A stretch of DNA of 64,000 nt from Bactericera cockerelli (Eukaryota > Arthropoda > Insecta > Hemiptera > Triozidae): positions 54,525,257-54,589,256 of the forward strand of contig CM044955.1 in assembly GCA_024516035.1 (NCBI GenBank), given 5' to 3'. Positions 57,593-64,000 of this stretch are shown in pieces; position 1 is the first letter of the stretch, and each line of letters starts with the position of its first letter. The translations under genes and the position numbers were made by a program. The notes below the pieces were generated by a model, which saw nothing but the letters and a program-made list of their open reading frames with translations, was not told the DNA's origin and did no database searches.

Positions 57593-57892
57593 ACAAGAGA
57601 GAAATATTGACGTTTATTTTGAGTGTCCGAATTGCTAAGCCGAAATGATAAGAGATAGGAAAATAATGATGTATATCATGTGAGTAAGCAGAGGAAGCAA
57701 TTGAATTAGTGAGGAAGGAAAAGTAACAATGTCATTTTCTTTACTCTCTACTACCTGGAAGTTATAGAAAGTATTGTAATCGGTCACAATTTGTGAAATT
57801 GAATTATTAACATTTGTGGAACAATTTAGCTCTTGATTTCAAAAAAAAAAAGAAAAATGATCTCCAAGAACGTTTAGTCTTGGAGCAATGAA

Positions 57893-58303
57893 ATTTTACG
57901 AGGAAGCAAAGTGAAACTCTCGAAAAGTGAAATTTGTTGAGCAAGAAAAGTGAAATTTGTTGAGGATGCAAGGTGAAACTTGTTGATTAAGCAAAGTGAA
58001 ACTTGTTGAGGAAGCAAAGTGAAACTTGTTGAGGAAGCAAAGTGAAACTTGTTGAGGAAGCAAAGTGAAACTTGTTGAGGAAGCAAAGTGAAACTTGTTG
58101 AGGAAGCAAAGTGAAACTTGTTGAGGAAGCAAAGTGAAACTTGTTGAGGAAGCAAAGTGAAACTTCTTGAGTTAGCAAAGCGAAATTTGTTGAGGAAGCA
58201 AAATTAAATTTGTTGAAGAAGCAAAGAGAAGTTTGTTGAGGAAGCAAAGTGAAACTTCTTGAGGAAGCAAAGTGAAACTTGTTGAGTTAGCAAAGCGAAA
58301 TTT
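57893..58303. repeat. 23-bp minisatellite, first array
   Basis: Unit gaggaagcaaagtgaaactt plus gtt, about 18 copies. The array resumes at 59856 after an insertion and again at 63456. Confidence 0.95.
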
Positions 58304-59407
58304 AATAATAATAATAATAATAATAATCAGGGTGTCTACTGGTCAGGGAAAACCTGGAAAACCTGGAATTGTCAGGGAATTTTTTGAGACCAAAAAAGTC
58401 AGGGAAAAGTCAGGGAAAAGTCAGGGAATTTTGTGAAAAAACACCATAAGTCAGGGAATTTTGTGAAAAAACACTAGAAGTCAGGGAATTTGTCATGAAA
58501 CTGGTAAAAAAAAAATTCGCCTGCGGCGCCACTGTAATCCAGGCAGTGTGATAATGCTTCATTGGTAAGAAACACAAAACACTCTTAACCACTTTTTGAT
58601 AAGATTAACAAAATTTTAGTAGGTTTTTTTCAGGGTTTTCCCTTTCTAAATAAGGATCTACTTTTTAATTTCCTTATCCTATTGTGAGGAAAATATTTCA
58701 TGTAATTTTATACCTGTATATTGTAGTAAAAATAGCTGTAGTAAAAATAGCTTAAATGAAGGCTTATCTACGAATTACCGAAATTATTGTCTTTTTTTAA
58801 TTTAACCTAAGCAAATTTAACCTAAACCCCATTAAGACAATAGACATGTAATATTGTGAGTAATAAAACTCCAATCATATATTATTTTTCCAGCGGAGGG
58901 ATGTGGCAACCCCATCACCCAGCACATTGCACAAAGTGTAGCAGTCAGCCAATAACATACCCCCCTCCCTTTTAACAAAAATCCTTTTCCTTCTAATTTG
59001 CAAAATAATCAAGTCTACAATGAACTATATCAAATAAAAATACTGAACTATTCAAGACGCGTAACTACCTATACCCAATTGAACAAAATCATATAATTGT
59101 GGAGGAGTGCTCACCCGGCCAAGTACCGTCTATGTGCGATGACGGTAGCTTACCTTCGGTTAAAGTGCTTTCCTTATCCTATAATGAGGAAAGTATTGTA
59201 TTCGGTGAAATTTCAAAAAATATAATAATATAATTTGTGTATATCTTTTTTTAACATTCCTAACACATTCTTGGTAAGAGCTACCGTTAGCGAACTTTTA
59301 TCAAATTTACGAGAAAAGAATTGGTGATTTCGTAGAACCTACTCAACCTACCAGAAAACTTATTTAATTGATTTAGAAAAATTGTTTAGTTGGGTGGCGG
59401 TGGGATT

Positions 59408-59441
<34 letters not shown>

Positions 59442-59855
59442 GAAGGCTGATTGAGGTCTTATTTAATGTACAATGTACATATAATGTCTCCTTAAAAAAG
59501 TAGACTGGAAAATGATCTGGAAAACCTGGAAAAGTCAGGGAATTTTACTTTGACCATTTAGTAGACACCCTGTATTGCTTTTTCTTTGTGTTATTATGTC
59601 ACAATTTTAGTGGGTAGCGCAGAATCATAGGACTTTACCACTTTAATTTACAATATCTTGTATTATTTTTTTGCCTAAGATTCTGCCACTGGTCGCTACT
59701 TCACATTAAAGCAGCTACTCATTTTTCCTCACGAGGTATGAGTGGACCCCGAACATCCAAGTACAGAGCAGAAAAAATCCTCCCCCGCTGGGAATCGAAC
59801 CCAGGTCACCATGTGTGCAATGCCTAGCGCGCTAACTCGCTCTGCCACAGTGACT
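58304..59855 (-). mobile_element. Family B SINE inserted in the 23-bp minisatellite and itself split by a hAT-like element
   Basis: Minus-strand SINE with its head at 59855 (agtcactgtggcagagcgag, gggttcgattcccagcgggg), body ctcatacctcgtgaggaaaa, and an (ATT)n-type tail at 58304-58327. gcaaagcgaaattt flanks both ends (58290-58303 and 59856-59869), a 14-bp target duplication made of satellite sequence. Confidence 0.85.
58328..59572. mobile_element. Non-autonomous hAT-like element (1245 bp)
   Basis: Termini CAGGGTGTCTACT (58328) and AGTAGACACCCTG (-59572) pair exactly; subterminal gtcagggaa and aacctggaaaa motifs repeat many times. No transposase frame is present. It lies in the tail region of the family B SINE. 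No perfect 8-bp duplication is visible beside the microsatellite. Confidence 0.75.
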
Positions 59856-60152
59856 GCAAAGCGAAATTTGTTGAGGAAGCAAAATTAAATTTGTTGAAGA
59901 AGCAAAGAGAAGTTTGTTGAGTAAGTAAAGTGAAACTTGTTGAGGAAGCAAAGTGAAACTTGTTGAGGAAGCAAAATGAAACTTGTTGAGGAGCAAAGTG
60001 AAACTTTTTGATGAAGCAAAGTGAAACTTGTTGAGAAAGCAAAGTGAAACTTGTTGAGAAAGCAAAGTGAAACTTGTTGAGGAAGCAAAGTGAAATTTGT
60101 TGAGGAAGCAAAGTGAAATTTTTTGAAGAAGCAAAGTGAAATTTGTTGAGTA
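59856..60152. repeat. 23-bp minisatellite, second array
   Basis: Continuation of the array at 57893 (same unit and same variant block gcaaaattaaatttgttgaa). It is followed by a LINE-type tail at 60153. Confidence 0.93.
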
Positions 60153-60565
60153 GAATAGAATAGAATTAAAATATAATTGTATTTCTCAATAAGAGTTTAC
60201 AATAGAGGTTGGGATGCAGGTTAGTTAACATAATTCTAAAATTACATAATAAATTAAAAAAAAAAAAAAACAATTACTACATGCTATTATTTTGCAGTGC
60301 CACATAATTTTTCCCCCCATTTTTCTTCTTCTTTTTTCCTTTCATTTGGAAAAAAAAGTTGCTAAAATTACTTTAAATGTAGTTTAAATACATTAGTCAA
60401 CTTAATCTATCTTGAAAATATTACATAATTCTTCAAGCAGAACGAAATACAAAACAAAACCAGGTGTGAGATTTTTTTTTCATCACGCGTGTACAGACGT
60501 TAGGATTTTTAACGCGAGTACTCACAGGTTAAAACTTCAGGCTTTCTCTTCCACCTAACATTGTG
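60153..60565 (-). mobile_element. LINE 3'-tail fragment (duplicated at 63760)
   Basis: On the minus strand: ggtggaagagaaagcctgaa, then an AT-rich UTR and ctcttattgagaaatacaat, ending (TTCTA)n. About 240 bp (60153-60397) recur at 63761-64000 with about one difference. Confidence 0.65.
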
Positions 60566-60865
60566 ATTTAAATAAAAGGTTAGTTCACAATGGTTAGAGT
60601 AAAGAATAGTAGCGAGTTCAATATTCAAACAAGTAAGTTTCCAGAATTATCTAGTTTACCTGAATTGAAGAAATGATTTTACTTTTTATATTGTTAGAAA
60701 AGATTCGTTTCATGTTGGCCAAATTATATTTTTAATTATTTTAATTGGCCACATCAAGAAATGAAATTTTTCTTTCAAAGTTATTTTAAACTCCAACAAA
60801 CATCACAACACAACAAAATTAAGAGTATACCCAAGAACTACATTCATAAGTTACACTGATTGTCA

Positions 60866-61912
60866 AATTTTTTGTTGCTGACACTGCTGTTCAAAATTTT
60901 CCTTGCTGATGTTCTAAATTCTATTTGCTGATGATAAAAATTCTACTTGCTGATGTTCCAAATTCAACTTGCTGATCAAAATTTTCTTTGCTGATGTTCA
61001 AAATTTTACGTGCTGATGTTCAAAATTCTATTTGCTGATAAACAAAATTCTTCTTGCTGATGATCAAAATTCTACGTGCTGATGTTCAAAATTTCATATG
61101 CTGACGTTCAAAATTCTACGTGCTGATGTTCAAAATTCTATTTGCTAATGATCAAAATTCTTCTTGCTGATGATCAAAATTCTACGTGCTGATGTTCAAA
61201 ATTTTATGTGCTGATATTCAAAATTCTACTTGCTGATGATAAAAATTCTCCTTGCTGATGTTCAAAATTTCCCGGCTGATGTTCAAAATTCTACTTGCTG
61301 ATGTTCAAAATTCCACGTGCTAATGTTCAAAATTCTACATGCTGATGTTCAAATTCAACGTGCTGATACTCAAAATTCTACCTGCTGATGTTCAAAATTC
61401 TAAGTGCTGATGTTCAAATTCTACGTGCTGATGTTCAAAATTCCACGTGCTGATACTCAAAATTTTACTTGCTGATGTTCAAAATTCCACGTTTTCATTT
61501 TCAAAATTCTACTTCCTGATGCTCAAAATTCACCTTGCTGATGTTCAAAATTCTACGTGCTGATGTTCAAAATTCTACTTGCTGATGCTCAAAATTCTCC
61601 TTGCTGATACTCAAAATTCTACTTGCTGATACTCAAAATTCACCTTGCTGATGTTCAAAATTCTACGTGCTGATGTTCAAAATTCTACTTGCTGATGCTC
61701 AAAATTCTCCTTGCTGATACTCAAAATTCTACTTGCTGAAGTTCAAAATTCCACATGCTGATGTTCAAAATTCCACGTGTTAATACTCAAAATTCTACTT
61801 GCTCATGTTCAAAATTCTTCTTGCTGATGTTCAAAATTCCATGTGCTGATGTTCAAAATTCCACGTGCTGATGTTCAAAATTCCACGTGCTGGTGTTCAA
61901 AATTCCAAGTTT
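60866..61912. repeat. 22-bp minisatellite (about 45 copies)
   Basis: Unit gtgctgatgttcaaaattct plus ac; variants ttgctgatgatcaaaattct, tactcaaaattctacttgct and others. Patches of identical variant order (for example at about 61520-61600 and 61630-61710) show secondary block duplication. Confidence 0.93.
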
Positions 61913-61964
61913 TCAAAATTAGATGTTATGATGACACTGCTTGCCAAACACCACAACACTAGTA

Positions 61965-62735
61965 TCAAAATTCACAGCAAACAAGAAATTCATGAGAAAG
62001 AAGATTCCACAAAGATCCTCTGGTTCCCCTACACCCAGAAACATTCCAGATGGCGACATTTGCTTCTGGTGGAAATGTGGTGAAGGATGGGAAGCAATCT
62101 AGAATCTCCTGGACGCATACCTTTCCAGTACTCCCACCCCACTCTTCCTGATGGAAAGTGAAGTCAAGAAAATAATGGCGTACCTAGCCCAAAGAATCCA
62201 AACCTTGCTAAAAATAATGCCTTCTGAAAGCTGTAGTCCCAATCCCGGCAGATTCTTTCACTCGGAATTGGCATTTGCCAATTAATAAAACATCCTTGGT
62301 ACTGAAAAATAATTTTAAAAAAAACACAAAAAAAAATAATAAAAAAAATAATAAAAAAAAAAAAAAAACACTAGAAACAATATCAGTACATCCTTCTAAA
62401 TCAAAATTCATAGCAAACAAGAAATTTACAAGAAAGAAGATTTCACAAAGATCCCCAACAACCAAAAACATCATTCCAGATGGCGACATTTGCTTCTGGT
62501 GGAAATGTGGTGAAGGATGAGAAGCAATCTAGAATCTCCTGGACGCATACCTTTCCAGTACTCCCACCCCACTCTTCCTGATGGAAAGTGAAGTCAAGAA
62601 AATAATGGCGTACCTAGCCCAAAGAATCCAAACCTTGCTAAAAATAATGCCTTTTCAAAGCTGTAGTTCCAATCCCGACAGATTCTTTGACTCGTAATTG
62701 GCATTTGCCAACTAAATAAAACATCCTAGGTACAG
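61965..62735 (+). repeat. About 435-bp local duplication with a possible coding relic
   Basis: attccagatggcgacatttg ... ctttccagtactcccacccc ... ggcatttgccaa occurs at about 61970-62300 and 62400-62730. A frame reading DGDICFWWKCGEGWEAI, a stop, then NLLDAYLSSTPTPLFLMESE continues in both. It may be a decayed gene or LINE ORF; I do not recognise it. An A-rich tract (62310-62370) separates the copies. Confidence 0.65.
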
Positions 62736-63455
62736 AAAGCCTTGTGTTTTTGTAAGTTTAAGAGTTTCGGGAAACACGTTCGTTGTGATACTCGAGTTGA
62801 ACAGCAATGTAAGAGGTTTAGCCAGAGATGGAGCACAGGCACGAATTATTTTTGGCAGAATCCCGTCCAACCCCGCGGGTTTGTTCATTTTCATACTGAG
62901 GATCTCGTCCAGCACTTCCTGTTCTGTGAACTGAGGTAGCGCTAGACTTACCTCTATATTATTAGAAAACTCTTCTAGAGAGTGGTGGGAGCTGGGTGAA
63001 AAAGAGGAATTAAAATGAGTGGCGAAAGCCTCAACTATTTTTTTTGGAGTACCGAGTTCTTCACCTTTGTAAGTGAAATTCTGGTTTTTACCTTTGGCTC
63101 TTTCAGTTCTTACATATTTCCAGAACAATTTACTGTTTGATTTAAAATCAACCACCAGATTTTGTATATATATTTTATGGTCACATTTTATTTTAGTTTT
63201 TATACTTTTTCTCAAAAGGTTGTATTGGGCAGTCACCTCAGGTGTTTTATGTTTTATTTTCCATAGTTTTTCTTTCTTATTTTATTTTTTTTTTTCGTTT
63301 CTGTGCTCCACCATTCTGGATATTTTATAACTTTTTGCTTACATTTGTACGTAGGAACAGTTTGGATGAAAACATCAGTTAACTTATCATAAATCATCTT
63401 AAGAATATCATTAGGATTATTCAAACCTTCTAGAGAGGACCAATCTATTTAAAAA
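62725..63455 (-). pseudogene. Jockey/CR1-like reverse transcriptase remnant
   Basis: On the minus strand, 63236-62712 reads FWKYVRTERAKGK, THFNSSFSPSS, MNKPAGLDGILPKIIRACAP and LTLLFNSSITTNVFPETLKL: the region just before and at the start of the RT domain. The frame upstream (to about 63450, with YPEWWSTE) is in another phase. Catalytic motifs are missing. It is flanked by the duplicated satellite/LINE-tail block. Confidence 0.8.
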
Positions 63456-63760
63456 AAATTGTTGAGTAAGTAAAGTGAAACTTGTTGAGGAAGCAAAGTG
63501 AAACTTGTTGAGAAAGCAAAGTGAAACTTGTTGAGAAAGCAAAGTGAAATTTATTGAGGAAGTAAAGTGAAATTTGTTGAGGAAGCAAAATGAAACTTGT
63601 TGAGGAGCAAAGTGAAACTTTTTGATGAAGCAAAGTGAAACTTGTTGAGAAAGCAAAGTGAAACTTGTTGAGAAAGCAAAGTGAAACTTGTTGAGGAAGC
63701 AAAGTGAAATTTGTTGAGGAAGCAAAGTGAAATTTTTTGAAGAAGCAAAGTGAAATTTGT
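63456..63760. repeat. 23-bp minisatellite, third array
   Basis: Shares the order of variant units with 59920-60152 (ttgatgaagc, gaggagcaaagtg, gagtagaatagaatag), with three or four extra units, so it is a duplicate of that block. Confidence 0.93.
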
Positions 63761-64000
63761 TGAGTAGAATAGAATAGAATTAAAATATAATTGTATTTCT
63801 CAATAAGAGTTTACAATAGAGGTTGGGATGCAGGTTAGTTAACATAATTCTAAAATTACATAATAAATTAAAAAAAAAAAAAAACAATTACTACATGCTA
63901 TTATTTTGCAGTGCCACATAATTTTTCCCCCCATTTTTCTTCTTCTTTTTCCTTTCATTTGGAAAAAAAAGTTGCTAAAATTACTTTAAATGTAGTTTAA
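63761..64000 (-). mobile_element. LINE 3'-tail fragment, duplicate of 60153-60397
   Basis: Nearly identical to 60153-60397; one T fewer in the cttcttctttttt run. It runs off the window. Confidence 0.7.

Noticed and set aside
57893..60152. Three overlapping open frames reading like LPQQVSLCFLNKFHFASS repeats
   Set aside because: They exist in all phases only because the 23-bp satellite has no stop; no start context, no conserved protein and the frame rotates with each unit.
57893..63760. CRISPR-like direct repeats of 22-23 bp
   Set aside because: Units abut with no unique spacers, and the genome is eukaryotic.

Overview
This window is animal nuclear DNA: AT-rich, with GT-AG introns and a very dense load of SINEs, LINEs, DNA transposons and satellites. 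An arthropod, probably an insect, fits the transposon families and the protein sequences, but I cannot name the species. No prokaryotic gene organisation, rRNA gene or CRISPR array is present.

Three host genes are supported. (1) The last four coding exons (4791-8662, +) of an aldo-keto reductase of the L-galactose-dehydrogenase-like type; its N-terminal exons lie outside the window. (2) A complete three-exon TRAPPC4 (synbindin/TRS23) gene on the minus strand (13463-15502). (3) The first nine coding exons of membralin (TMEM259), + strand, from 17463 to 51153, running off the right side. Membralin introns 7 and 8 (13.6 and 9.6 kb) have absorbed most of the mobile DNA.

Layout: 1-4290 holds a tRNA-Thr-headed SINE split by a 3.6-kb DNA element with TA target duplication, whose empty site survives in a related repeat at 28.06 kb. 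4381-8662 is the reductase gene, with an 82-bp and a 103-bp tandem duplication at two of its 3' splice sites. 8830-11991 is an intact RTE-type LINE inside a small MITE. 12-17.4 kb is TRAPPC4 plus a hAT-like element, a Helitron and LINE tails. 17.4-27.6 kb is membralin exons 1-7, with an R2/Utopia-type retrotransposon encoding a restriction-like endonuclease (24.5-27.35 kb) in intron 6. 27.6-41.2 kb (intron 7) holds a tRNA-derived 43-bp minisatellite, a jockey-like LINE, many SINEs and a perfect 339-bp inverted repeat. 41.3-50.9 kb (intron 8) holds a two-ORF LINE whose ORF1 carries an SGNH esterase and a glutamine-rich tandem repeat, and whose ORF2 has no AUG before its endonuclease and overlaps ORF1 in the -1 frame at a slippery heptamer. 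51.15-52.74 kb is an array of 12 extra copies of the membralin exon-9 splice donor. 52.7-64 kb is non-coding: satellites, hAT/MITE insertions, a LINE remnant and recent local duplications.

The host genes are housekeeping genes with no visible functional link (metabolic redox enzyme, vesicle tethering, ER-associated degradation). The most unusual signals are the predicted -1 frameshift LINE, the three exon-edge tandem duplications (each giving a premature stop if its extra splice site is used), the perfect foldback element and the retrotransposon with a restriction-like endonuclease and a hairpin across its stop codon.
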